From: Marivivens donghaensis
GTDB lineage: Bacteria > Pseudomonadota > Alphaproteobacteria > Rhodobacterales > Rhodobacteraceae
DNA: 64,000 bases
Assembly: GCF_011806565.1 (NCBI RefSeq)
Contig: NZ_JAATOP010000014.1
Span: 1-64,000, forward strand
Direction: 5' to 3'
This document shows positions 1 to 7,540 of this stretch, piece after piece. The position numbers and the translations under genes are program-made. The stretch's first letter is position 1. The number at the start of each line of letters is the position of its first letter. The notes under the pieces are model-generated. The model did no database searches. It saw nothing but the letters and a program-made list of their open reading frames with translations, and was not told where the DNA came from.

Positions 1-131
1 TGCTCGCCCCAGAACCCCTCCGGATCCGAAACAGACGCCTCGTACATCGACGCATAAGTGTCGGCGTCAATGTGGGCGGCAGAGCTAAAGGATTCGGCGG
101 GCGGGTATGTTTTGACGGATTCGTCGGTCAT
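1..131 (-). CDS. acs: Acetyl-CoA synthetase (acetate--CoA ligase), N-terminal fragment cut by window edge
   Basis: The first 43 codons on the minus strand start at an ATG whose complement lies at 129-131, with a GGAGGA ribosome site just upstream. The peptide runs MTDESVKTYPPAESF, then AHIDADTYASMYEASVSDPE and GFWGE. That is the characteristic start of AMP-forming acetyl-CoA synthetase, with the YPP segment and the SVxDPExFWGE motif. The enzyme activates acetate to acetyl-CoA in the cytoplasm. Only the N-terminal cap is inside the window, so the catalytic motifs cannot be checked and the gene could be broken beyond the edge. It is divergent from repA across a 339-bp gap. Confidence 0.85.
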   Translation of the reverse strand, partial: MTDESVKTYPPAESFSSAAHIDADTYASMYEASVSDPEGFWGE

Positions 132-267
132 GTGGTCCTCCGGTTGCATCAAGCTGCGGCCCGACTCCTCAATCGGATCGCATTTGATGCGAAGGTAGAC
201 GAACGAAATGTCAAAAAAGAAGTAACTTGCTACGCTAACAGCATTTTTTTGTAAACGTTTTGACTAT

Positions 268-303
268 GCGTTCTGAAAACATGTAAATCGCTTTTCAGAA
301 CGC
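268..303. repeat. Perfect 12-bp inverted repeat in the acs-repA gap
   Basis: The arm GCGTTCTGAAAA (268-279) is repeated in inverse at 292-303 around a 12-base spacer. Neither strand has a T-run directly after the hairpin, so a terminator is unlikely. Its place about 165 bp upstream of repA and its perfect symmetry suggest a protein-binding site or cruciform, for example for RepA/RepB or for an acs regulator. Function is inferred only. Confidence 0.7.
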
Positions 304-412
304 CGCAAAAATCCCAAGATTTAAACAGCTTCGCCGCACCGCCGCATACGGGAGGGATCGGATGCCTGTGGAAAAACACTTGCGAGAATCCGGAAGTGAA
401 GGCAGTAATATA

Positions 413-451
413 CGGAAAAACGGTAACTAACGCCGAAAACCGTAACAAACG
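413..451 (+). promoter_or_regulatory. Tandem imperfect direct repeat upstream of repA, putative operator
   Basis: Two adjacent copies, CGGAAAAACGGTAACTAACG (413-432) and CCGAAAACCGTAACAAACG (433-451), match at 16 of 19 aligned positions. They end 20 bp before the chosen repA start. RepA of repABC systems represses its own operon together with RepB at the promoter region, so these are candidate operator half-sites. The role is inferred from position. Confidence 0.45.
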
Positions 452-470
452 GTCCGCAGTCGAGAGGCAC

Positions 471-1670
471 ATGAGCAAGGATACAGGCATAAACCTTCGT
501 ATCGATGAAGTCGTCGGACAACATGCAGCAATGCTGTCCGAGCGGTTGCAGATGCACCGCGCCCAACTGTATCCGCCCAACGCACGCAAGGAACTTCGCA
601 AGTTCACCAGCGGCGAGGTGGCGGATCTTCTGGGCGTGAAAGACGCCTATCTGCGCAAGATCAGCCTCGAAGGCAAAGGCCCCGAGCCCGAGATCCGCTC
701 CAATGGACGCCGATTCTACAGCCCCGATGATATCGTGGCGCTGCGCGAATATCTCGAAAAAGGCGCCAAGGTCCCCGGCACTTACCTGCCCGGCCGTCAG
801 GGTGACGACCATTTGCAGGTGATCTGCGTGATCAACTTCAAGGGCGGCTCGGGTAAAACGACCACTTCGGCGCACCTTGCGCAGAAGATGGCGCTCGACG
901 GGTACCGCGTTCTGGCTGTGGATATCGACCCGCAGGCCTCTTTCAGTGCGCTGCACGGCTTCCAGCCCGAATTCGACCTTCTGGACGGCGGCACGCTCTA
1001 TGATGCGATCCGTTATGACGATCCCAAGCCCCTGCGCGAGGTGATCCAGAAGACCTATTTCCGCAATCTCGACATCATTCCGGGCAACCTCGACCTCATG
1101 GAGTTCGAGCACGACACCCCCCGTGCGCTGGCACAACGGGACGGTAACCTTTTCTTCACTAGAGTAGGCGACGCGCTTTCCGAAGTGGAAGAGGATTACG
1201 ACGTGGTGATTGTAGACTGCCCGCCCCAGCTGGGCTTCTTGACGATGAGCGCACTGTCCGCCGCAACAGCGGTTCTGGTGACGGTGCACCCGCAGATGCT
1301 CGACGTGATGTCGATGTGTCAGTTCCTGCTGATGACCTCCAACCTCTTGGGCGTTGTGGCCGAAGCGGGCGGGGATATGTCCTACGACTGGCTGCGCTAT
1401 GTCGTGACCCGCTACGAGCCGGGTGACGGGCCGCAGAACCAGATGGTCAGTTTCATGCGCTCCATGTTCGGAGAGCACGTCCTGAACCACCCGATGCTGA
1501 AATCCACCGCGATTTCGGACGCGGGCCTGACGAAACAGACCCTTTGGGAGATCGAGAAAACCCAGTTCACCCGTTCGACCTACGAGCGGGCGATCGAGTC
1601 CATCACCAACGTATGCGACGAGATCGAAGCACTGGTGCAGCAAGGATGGGGACGGACCAATGGCGCGTAA
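471..1670 (+). CDS. repA: RepA, ParA-type plasmid partitioning ATPase
   Basis: A Walker-type partition ATPase of the repABC operon; it moves or positions plasmid copies with RepB at parS and autorepresses the operon. A helix-turn-helix-like segment lies around residues 44-70 (SGEVADLLGVKDAYLRK). The deviant Walker A KGGSGKTT is at about 124-131 and the Walker B region VVIVDCPPQ at about 244. The start at 471 (AGAGG upstream) gives 399 residues, the usual length for this family. An in-frame ATG at 396 would add 25 residues without matching the family and would run through the upstream repeats. The 3' end overlaps repB by 11 bases, as is common in repABC operons. Confidence 0.95.
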   Translation: MSKDTGINLRIDEVVGQHAAMLSERLQMHRAQLYPPNARKELRKFTSGEVADLLGVKDAYLRKISLEGKGPEPEIRSNGRRFYSPDDIVALREYLEKGAKVPGTYLPGRQGDDHLQVICVINFKGGSGKTTTSAHLAQKMALDGYRVLAVDIDPQASFSALHGFQPEFDLLDGGTLYDAIRYDDPKPLREVIQKTYFRNLDIIPGNLDLMEFEHDTPRALAQRDGNLFFTRVGDALSEVEEDYDVVIVDCPPQLGFLTMSALSAATAVLVTVHPQMLDVMSMCQFLLMTSNLLGVVAEAGGDMSYDWLRYVVTRYEPGDGPQNQMVSFMRSMFGEHVLNHPMLKSTAISDAGLTKQTLWEIEKTQFTRSTYERAIESITNVCDEIEALVQQGWGRTNGA

Positions 1671-2562
1671 GGGCATTCTGAACGGACTGATGGACCAGAC
1701 CCCTGCCCCGTCGCAGGAATTATCGCGCGTCGATCCCGCAAAACCCCGTTACTCCAAGGGCGCCATCGGTGCCGTGAGCCAGTCGATTGCCGATCTGAAG
1801 GCGCGTTCCATCGTGCAGGTCGATCCGCGCATGATCGACGACGCGGGCATGAAGGACCGTCTGGAGCGCAACGACCTCGAAGACCTGATCCGCAGCCTCC
1901 AGACCTATGGTCAGCAGGTTCCGGTGCTCTTGCGTCCGAACCCCAACGATCCCGAGCGGTATCAGGTGGTCTACGGCCGTCGCCGTGTGGCGGCGATGAA
2001 GCTGCTCCAGATGCCGGTCAGCGCGATGGTCCGCGTTCTCAACGACCGCGAGCTGGTGATTGCGCAGGGTCAGGAAAACTCCACCCGCAAAGAGCTGTCG
2101 TTCATCGAACGCGCCAACTTCGCCCGCCAGATGCGGGACGCAGGCTACGAGCGCAAGGTGATCTGCGACGCGCTCAACATGGATAAATCGCTGATCTCGC
2201 GGATGCTGACCGTAGCGGACACCATTCCGCTCGATCTGATCGAAGCGATTGGCGCGGCGCCGTCTATCGGGCGTGATCGCTGGCTGTCGCTGGCGGACAA
2301 ACTGAAGGGCCGCGACATGACGATGGCGGCGCTAGGCGACACCTCGGACGCGCGTTTCGAAGCGGTTTTCACCGCGCTGAACCCGCCGAAGGCCCCTGCC
2401 CCGCTTCCCGAAACCGTGAAGTCGGACGGCGCGGAAATCGCGCGGATTTCGCGCAAGCGCAACGCGACTGTCATCACGTTGCCAAAGGACGGTTTTGACG
2501 AATGGTTGGCCAGCCATCTGGCCATCATGCACCGTGACTGGAAGAACCAGAACGGTAATTAA
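1660..2562 (+). CDS. repB: RepB, ParB-type centromere-binding protein
   Basis: A ParB-family protein of 300 residues, the second gene of repABC. It has the ParB N-terminal domain (about residues 40-140, with VVYGRRRVAAMKLL) followed by the DNA-binding helices (AGYERKVICDALNMDKSLIS). It binds parS sites and works with RepA in segregation and operon control. Three perfect 16-bp candidate parS palindromes follow within 4 kb (2680, 4760, 6491). The gene overlaps the repA end and is separated from repC by 180 bp carrying an antisense RNA. Confidence 0.95.
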   Translation: MARKGILNGLMDQTPAPSQELSRVDPAKPRYSKGAIGAVSQSIADLKARSIVQVDPRMIDDAGMKDRLERNDLEDLIRSLQTYGQQVPVLLRPNPNDPERYQVVYGRRRVAAMKLLQMPVSAMVRVLNDRELVIAQGQENSTRKELSFIERANFARQMRDAGYERKVICDALNMDKSLISRMLTVADTIPLDLIEAIGAAPSIGRDRWLSLADKLKGRDMTMAALGDTSDARFEAVFTALNPPKAPAPLPETVKSDGAEIARISRKRNATVITLPKDGFDEWLASHLAIMHRDWKNQNGN

Positions 2563-2605
2563 TCGAGCAGTATCAATAACTTAGGAGGCACGACAACAGC
2601 AGGAC

Positions 2606-2659
2606 AAAAACAAAAAGGCCCCCCGAGGCGACACCCCAGAAGGCCAATTTGGTTCTAGC
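2606..2659 (-). ncRNA. repABC counter-transcribed RNA (incompatibility antisense RNA)
   Basis: On the minus strand of the repB-repC gap a promoter (TTGACA, 17 bp, TAGTTT) is followed about 50 bases later by a GC-rich hairpin. The hairpin occupies 2618-2644 (11 pairs with some G-U, loop TGTCG) and is followed by a T-run on the minus strand (complement of 2612-2616). This gives an RNA of about 55 nt, the size and position of the ctRNA (incA-type) that represses RepC synthesis in repABC plasmids. The exact 5' and 3' ends are estimated from promoter and terminator positions. Confidence 0.85.
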
Positions 2660-2665
2660 ACCTCC

Positions 2666-2694
2666 AAACTAGGCATTGAGTTGACAGCTGTCAA
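2666..2694 (-). promoter_or_regulatory. Promoter of the ctRNA, -35 box inside parS
   Basis: Read on the minus strand, the -35 TTGACA is the complement of 2689-2694 and the -10 TAGTTT is the complement of 2666-2671, with a 17-bp spacer. The -35 hexamer is fully contained in the parS palindrome 2680-2695, so RepB bound there should affect this promoter. That coupling is inferred. Confidence 0.75.
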
Positions 2695-2695
2695 C
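2680..2695. other. parS centromere-like site 1
   Basis: The perfect 16-bp palindrome GTTGACAGCTGTCAAC fits the repABC parS pattern GTTNNCNGCNGNNAAC as I remember it. It lies in the repB-repC intergenic region. Identical copies are at 4760 and 6491. Confidence 0.85.
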
Positions 2696-2742
2696 AGGCG
2701 TCGATTTCGGGCGGACGAAAAAGTTTTGCTTCGTGAAACGCG

Positions 2743-3888
2743 ATGACAGTACATGCCACGACGCCTTTCGGGCGGCGACCGGTGACGGCTGGTCTGATTG
2801 AACGGGCTTCGCTCCGTCAACAGGCTGCCAGCCTGCCGACCGTCCACAAATGGGAAGTGTTCAATGCCCTCTGCGAGGCCCGCGCCCGCTTCGGGGTGAC
2901 AGACCGCGATCTTGCGGTCCTGAACGCTCTCCTGACCTTCCACAAACCGACCCAGATCACCGACGGCGACCGCACCGTGGTGTTCCCGTCAAACGCCACC
3001 TTGTCACAGCGCGCCCACGGAATGCCGGAAAGCACGCTGCGCCGTCATGTGGCCGCGCTGGTAAACGCCGGTCTGATCCTGCGCAACGACAGTCCGAACG
3101 GCAAACGCTACGCAACCCGCACCCGTGGCGGTGACATGGTCCGTGCGTTCGGCTTCGATCTGCGACCCCTCCTCGTCCGCGCCCGCGAAATTCTGGAAGC
3201 CGCCGAGGAAGTCCGCGAAGAACGCGAAACGCTCCGCATCGCCCGTGATGACGTGGCGATCCTGCGCCGTGATGCCTCCAAGCTGATCGCCTACGGTGCC
3301 GAAGCCCATCCCGACGACCGTTGGGACACGCCCCGCACCGCGCTCGCTGAGTTGGGCAAAATGCTGCGCCGGAAGCTCGACCTCTCCGCGCTCACCGATC
3401 TGCGTCAGCGAATGGAAAAGCTGGTGGAAAAACTCCACGGTTTGCTGGGAATGTCTGTGGATTGCGCGACCGAAACGAGCGCCTCTGACAGCCAAAATGA
3501 GCGGCACTATACAGAGTCAGATAAAACCTCTTATGAATCTGAACAGCCCGCGAAACCCGAAACCACCGTGCCGCTTGGCCTTGTGCTCAAAGCCTGCCCA
3601 GAAGTGCTGATTTACAGCGACAGGCAGGTAAACACTTGGCGGGATCTGGTCGCAGCGATGGCCTATGTGAGGGCGATGATGGGGATCACCAAGGAAACGT
3701 GGGATCATGCGATCACCTGTATGGGGGCCGAGAAAGCGGCGATTACATGCGCTGCGATCCTTCAACGCATGAACGAGGTTCAATCACCTGGCGGCTACAT
3801 GCGGTCCCTTGCGCTCAAAGCGATGGACGGGAGCTATTCCCCTGCCCCGATGGTCATGTCGCTCTTGCGGCGACAGGCTGCGGTGTAA
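2743..3888 (+). CDS. repC: RepC, replication initiator of the repABC replicon
   Basis: A 381-residue replication initiator. It has the typical RepC opening (TPFGRRPVTAGLI), a winged-helix N-terminal region (RFGVTDRDLAVLNALLTFH, then LSQRAHGMPESTLRRHVAAL), a charged linker and a conserved C-terminal end. In repABC plasmids the origin usually lies inside repC. An A/T-rich stretch around 3506-3545 is the best candidate for the melting region here. Translation is expected to be controlled by the antisense RNA encoded just upstream. No strong ribosome site precedes the ATG, which fits a regulated start. The next gene begins only 25 bp after the stop. Confidence 0.95.
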   Translation: MTVHATTPFGRRPVTAGLIERASLRQQAASLPTVHKWEVFNALCEARARFGVTDRDLAVLNALLTFHKPTQITDGDRTVVFPSNATLSQRAHGMPESTLRRHVAALVNAGLILRNDSPNGKRYATRTRGGDMVRAFGFDLRPLLVRAREILEAAEEVREERETLRIARDDVAILRRDASKLIAYGAEAHPDDRWDTPRTALAELGKMLRRKLDLSALTDLRQRMEKLVEKLHGLLGMSVDCATETSASDSQNERHYTESDKTSYESEQPAKPETTVPLGLVLKACPEVLIYSDRQVNTWRDLVAAMAYVRAMMGITKETWDHAITCMGAEKAAITCAAILQRMNEVQSPGGYMRSLALKAMDGSYSPAPMVMSLLRRQAAV

Positions 3889-3913
3889 CCAGACTTTACT
3901 TTGACCCAGTGAT

Positions 3914-4639
3914 ATGGCCCTTGGCCCCATGGAAAACCCGTTGATCAAAATCGACCGCGTCACCTGCCGTTTTGGCGAGCGTATCGCGCTGAACAATCTG
4001 ACTTTCACGACGAGTGAGAAGCGGATCGGCGTCGTGGGTCGCAATGGCTCGGGCAAGTCCACGCTGGCCCGCGTGCTGAGCGGTCTGATTGCGCCGAATG
4101 AGGGCAAAGCTGTGATCGCGGGCGTCGATGTTTTGAACGACCGCAAGGACGCGATCGCATCGGTTGGTATCCTGTTTCAGAACCCCGACCACCAGATCAT
4201 TTTTCCCACAGTGATCGAAGAGCTGTCGTTCGGCCTGCGCCAGATGGGACGCGATGCAAAAACTGCGAACCGTTTGGCCGAAGAGATGCTGGCGAGATTC
4301 GACCGTTCTGAGTGGGCGCCGCGTTCCGTTTCGACCCTAAGCCAAGGGCAAAGGCACCTCGTCTGCCTCATAGCTGTTCTGGCCATGGAGCCTAAGGTGA
4401 TTATTCTCGACGAGCCGTTCAGCGGGCTGGATATTCCGACCGTTCGGGCGCTGGAAAAGTATCTAAACCAGCTCGATCAGACTCTGATCCACATCACCCA
4501 CGAGCCGCGCCACATCGCCGATTACGACCGCGTTCTATGGATCGAGCGCGGAGAGCTGCGCGGCGACGGCACCCCTGCAAGCCTCATGCCGGAATATATT
4601 GCTGCGATGGAGGCCGACGATGCTGACGCTCTGCGTTGA
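3914..4639 (+). CDS. bioM: BioM, ATPase of the biotin ECF transporter
   Basis: An energy-coupling ABC ATPase of 241 residues: Walker A GRNGSGKST, Q-loop LFQNPDHQ, signature LSQGQRH and Walker B VIILDEPFSGLD, followed by the switch His in HITHEPRH. It powers biotin uptake with BioN and the substrate-binding BioY encoded next. An alternative ATG at 3929 would shorten it by five residues; neither start has a clear ribosome site. It overlaps bioN by 20 bases, a sign of translational coupling. No TTATCTATAA-type BioR box was seen upstream. Confidence 0.9.
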   Translation: MALGPMENPLIKIDRVTCRFGERIALNNLTFTTSEKRIGVVGRNGSGKSTLARVLSGLIAPNEGKAVIAGVDVLNDRKDAIASVGILFQNPDHQIIFPTVIEELSFGLRQMGRDAKTANRLAEEMLARFDRSEWAPRSVSTLSQGQRHLVCLIAVLAMEPKVIILDEPFSGLDIPTVRALEKYLNQLDQTLIHITHEPRHIADYDRVLWIERGELRGDGTPASLMPEYIAAMEADDADALR

Positions 4640-5225
4640 GACCCCTACTCCGCTGCATCGCGTTCCGGCCGGTTTCAAGCTCGGCTTCATGCTTGTTTCG
4701 GCGTGGCTGATCTACGCGCTGGACTCGGTCTGGCTGGTTCTCGCCGCGTTTTTCGTCGTGTTGACAGCTGTCAACTTTCTCGGCCCTGTCATCCGCCGCG
4801 AGATGGTTCGGGCCATCAAACCGCTCTGGATCATGTTCGTGATCTTCGGTGGCTGGATCGCAATAACGGTTTCGCCGCTGCCCGCGCTGATCCTTGTGTT
4901 GCGTCTGGTCACGCTTCTGATGATTGCGAACCTCGTGACGCTGACCACGCCGCTCGACCAGATGATCGACGTGCTGATGACGGTGCTGAGACCGTTCGAA
5001 AAGCTTGGTCTGAAAACCGCCCCCATTGCTCTCGCGATTGCCTTGGTGATCCGGTTCGTCCCCGTTCTGGGCGAGCGTACAACGACCCTGCTTCAAGCAT
5101 GGAAAGCCCGTTCGACCAAGCGTCCGTTCTGGCGCATCGTGGCGCCCCTGACGATCTCTGCCATGGATGACGCGGAGCATGTGTCCGAAGCTCTCAGAGC
5201 GCGTGGAGGACTAGCGGGAAAATAA
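4620..5225 (+). CDS. bioN: BioN, transmembrane coupling protein of the biotin ECF transporter
   Basis: A 201-residue T-component with several hydrophobic helices (FMLVSAWLIYAL, LVLAAFFVVLTAV, MFVIFGGWIAITV). C-terminal Ala-Arg-Gly elements appear as QAWKARSTKR and SEALRARGG; these couple to the ATPase in ECF systems. The start at 4620 sits inside the bioM end. A perfect parS palindrome is embedded in the reading frame at 4760-4775 and encodes LTAVN in the second membrane helix, so this coding sequence also carries a partition site. Confidence 0.88.
   Translation: MLTLCVETPTPLHRVPAGFKLGFMLVSAWLIYALDSVWLVLAAFFVVLTAVNFLGPVIRREMVRAIKPLWIMFVIFGGWIAITVSPLPALILVLRLVTLLMIANLVTLTTPLDQMIDVLMTVLRPFEKLGLKTAPIALAIALVIRFVPVLGERTTTLLQAWKARSTKRPFWRIVAPLTISAMDDAEHVSEALRARGGLAGK
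4760..4775. other. parS centromere-like site 2, inside bioN
   Basis: A second exact copy of GTTGACAGCTGTCAAC, 2080 bp from site 1 and wholly within bioN coding sequence. An exact 16-bp copy in a coding region is very unlikely by chance, given two others in 4 kb. Confidence 0.85.
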
Positions 5226-5266
5226 ACTTCCTGTTAAATCGCTGCCCAACGGTTGAGGGGCAAAAC

Positions 5267-5836
5267 ATGACCAGAGAAAAGAACATCGCGTTCATTGCAC
5301 TGTTTGCGGCGCTTATCGCTGCATTGGGGCTGATCCCCGCGATCAACATGCCTTGGGGCGTTCCGGTTACGGCGCAGAGCCTCGGCGTCATGCTCGCCGG
5401 TGCAGTCCTCGGCGCGAAGCGCGGCTTCCTCTCGGTCCTTCTGTTCGTCGGCCTTGTCGCGCTTGGTCTGCCACTGCTGGCTGGTGGTCGCGGCGGTCTT
5501 GGCGTCTTTGCTTCGCCGACCGCTGGCTTCGTGATCGGCTTCCCGATTGCGGCATTCTTCACCGGCCTCGTGATGGAGAAACTCAGCGACATGGACGTGC
5601 GACTGTCCGCGGGTATCGGCGCTTTCGCTGGCGGTGTCGTCGCGCTCTACATCTGCGGGATCTTCGGGTTCTGGGCGATCATGAACTTCTCCATGGGCAA
5701 CGAGCGCAGCATCGCTGACGCGACCTTCGTGATGTCCGTCTACATTCCCGGCGACCTGATCAAAGTCATCGCGACCGCACTGGTCACTCACGCGATCTAC
5801 CGCGCACGTCCGCACTACGTTCTGACGCGTGCATGA
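5267..5836 (+). CDS. bioY: BioY, biotin-binding S-component
   Basis: A 189-residue membrane protein with the BioY pattern. The N-terminal helix (NIAFIALFAALIAALGLIP) is followed by PWGVPVTAQSLGVMLAG, and glycine-rich helices with LGLPLLAGGRGGLGVFASPT mark the biotin pocket loop. It binds biotin with high affinity and delivers it through BioN with BioM energy. GAGGGG precedes the start. The stop overlaps the next start (ATGA), so the nitroreductase is in the same operon. Confidence 0.92.
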   Translation: MTREKNIAFIALFAALIAALGLIPAINMPWGVPVTAQSLGVMLAGAVLGAKRGFLSVLLFVGLVALGLPLLAGGRGGLGVFASPTAGFVIGFPIAAFFTGLVMEKLSDMDVRLSAGIGAFAGGVVALYICGIFGFWAIMNFSMGNERSIADATFVMSVYIPGDLIKVIATALVTHAIYRARPHYVLTRA

Positions 5837-6495
5837 GTATCTTTGCTGAACGTCGGTCGGTTCGGGCCTATCTGGATCGACCCGTTGAGCACGCGCAGGT
5901 CGCTGATCTGCTGACCAAGGCACGGATGGCTCCCAGCGGAGCCAACCTGCAACCCGGACGGTTCATCGCTCTGACGGGCGAGCCGTTCCATGCGCTCCAA
6001 GGCGCACTGGCCGACGCGATTTCAGCGGGCCGCCCGATGGTTTCAGAGTACAGCTATTTCCCGCAGCCGATGCCCGCAGATCTGAAAGCGCGGCAGCGTG
6101 CGGCGGGTTACGCGCTCTATCAGGCGCTCGGCATCGACAAGCGTAATCTGGACGGACGCAAGGCGCAGTTCGACAAGAACTACCGCTTTTTCGATGCGCC
6201 GGTCGGGATCGTCGTCACGATGCGCCGCGACTTCGGCAAGGGCTGCTGGATGGATCTGGGCATGGCGCTTCAGACGTTTCTGCTGGCGGCGCACGACGCG
6301 GGTCTTGGCGCTTGCGGGATCGGTGCGCTGGCGAACTACGGCGATGTGGTGAGCGAAGCGCTAGAGCTGCCGGAGCACGAGGTCGTTGTTTGCGGGATCG
6401 CTCTGGGGCATCCCGATAAGGACGCGCCGGTGAACCAGTTCCGGACCGAGCGTGACGCGCTGGATGTGTTTGCGGAGTTCCGCGGCTTTAGTTGA
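5833..6495 (+). CDS. Nitroreductase-family FMN-dependent oxidoreductase
   Basis: A 220-residue protein with the family's N-terminal FMN-binding signature (FAERRSVRAYLDRPV, then ARMAPSGANLQP) and the C-terminal region GLGACGIGALANY followed by CGIALGHPD. These enzymes reduce nitro or quinone groups, or act in flavin-dependent steps, using NAD(P)H; the substrate here is unknown. It overlaps bioY by 4 bases, implying co-expression with biotin uptake. Its stop codon lies within the third parS palindrome and it converges on the thiolase gene with an 8-base overlap. Confidence 0.85.
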   Translation: MSIFAERRSVRAYLDRPVEHAQVADLLTKARMAPSGANLQPGRFIALTGEPFHALQGALADAISAGRPMVSEYSYFPQPMPADLKARQRAAGYALYQALGIDKRNLDGRKAQFDKNYRFFDAPVGIVVTMRRDFGKGCWMDLGMALQTFLLAAHDAGLGACGIGALANYGDVVSEALELPEHEVVVCGIALGHPDKDAPVNQFRTERDALDVFAEFRGFS

Positions 6496-7540
6496 CAGCT
6501 GTCAACTTTATCGCCGAGCCGATCCCGCCAGCCGCAGCAATCGCCGCGATGCCCGTTTCCTGATCCTGCAAATCGTGGAACAGCCGCACGGCGAGGATCG
6601 TGCCCGACGCGCCGATGGGATGCCCTCGGGCCAATGCGCCGCCATTCGGGTTCACAGCTTCAGGCGCGATCAGCGCACCTTCGACGCAAGCGATGGCTTG
6701 GGCGGCGTAGGCTTCCATGATCTCGTAGCGGTCCGCTTGGCCGAGTGCATTGATTGCCGCAATAGGCGCGAGGCCGGGCTGCACGGGATCACCGCCGACC
6801 GATTTGTAACCATCGATGCGCAGGGCGCGGGCGGTAGCTTGATTGGTGACAACGACAAAGGCCGCAGCGTCGGCGGTGACGGCTGTGGTCGCAGTGGTGA
6901 CCGATCCCGTGATGACAGGCGCACGGGCAACGACGCGGGGCGCCAGCTTGCGGGTGAACGGATCGTCTAGGTCGGGGCCGAGCGGAACGACCTCACCACG
7001 CAGGTGATCGCGTGCCGCCATCGCTTTGGCGTGGCTGTCGATGGCCCAGACGTCCTGACGCTCGCGGCTGATGCCGAGGCTATCGGCGGCCACGGTCAGG
7101 TCGGGATCACGGTCGGCCCACGGCGTGAACGGCGGGCGGTCATAGGGAATCGGCGGGCCCTCACCGTTTTGCGCGTAGCGCAGCGGGCGGCGGGAATGGC
7201 TCTCGACACCGCCAGCGATGACAACGCGCGCTTGGCCAGAGTTCACCATTGCAGCCGCAAGGCCGATGGCATCCAGACCGCCCGCACATTGACGGTCGAT
7301 CGAGAGGCCCGCGATCCGCTCGGGAAGACCGGCGGCGAGCGCGCAAAGGCGGGCAGGGTTACCTCCGCCGCCGATGGCGTTGGAGACGATCACCTCGTCG
7401 ACGTCATGGCCCGTCAGACCCGCGTCCTCCAGCACCGCGCTGATCACCGGCGCGGCGAGGTCATGGAGCGAGAAGGCCGAGAGGGCGCCACCCTTGGGCG
7501 CGACGATGGTGCGGCGGGCGGCTGTGATAAATGCGGTCAT
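6488..7540 (-). CDS. Atypical thiolase-family protein
   Basis: A 350-residue thiolase-fold protein, shorter than the usual 390 or so. The nucleophilic cysteine motif is present (DRQCAGGLDAI) and so is the histidine motif (GGALARGHPIGASG). Two conserved catalytic elements are altered: the NEAF-type motif reads MEAYAA, and the C-terminal CxGGG motif reads AAAGGIG, so the second active-site Cys is missing. It may still make or hold an acyl-enzyme but is unlikely to be an ordinary beta-oxidation thiolase. It overlaps the upstream ligase by 4 bases, so ligase and thiolase form an operon converging on the biotin genes. A link to biotin precursor acyl-CoA is a guess from context. Confidence 0.8.
   Translation of the reverse strand: MTAFITAARRTIVAPKGGALSAFSLHDLAAPVISAVLEDAGLTGHDVDEVIVSNAIGGGGNPARLCALAAGLPERIAGLSIDRQCAGGLDAIGLAAAMVNSGQARVVIAGGVESHSRRPLRYAQNGEGPPIPYDRPPFTPWADRDPDLTVAADSLGISRERQDVWAIDSHAKAMAARDHLRGEVVPLGPDLDDPFTRKLAPRVVARAPVITGSVTTATTAVTADAAAFVVVTNQATARALRIDGYKSVGGDPVQPGLAPIAAINALGQADRYEIMEAYAAQAIACVEGALIAPEAVNPNGGALARGHPIGASGTILAVRLFHDLQDQETGIAAIAAAGGIGSAIKLTAVN
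6491..6506. other. parS centromere-like site 3, at overlapping gene ends
   Basis: A third exact GTTGACAGCTGTCAAC. It contains the stop codon of the nitroreductase gene on the plus strand and encodes the last four residues of the thiolase (TAVN) on the minus strand. Confidence 0.85.

Noticed and set aside
321-1676. 451-codon minus-strand open frame opposite repA
   Set aside because: Antisense of repA; composition has the His/Arg/Val-rich look of a GC-rich shadow frame, with no family features.
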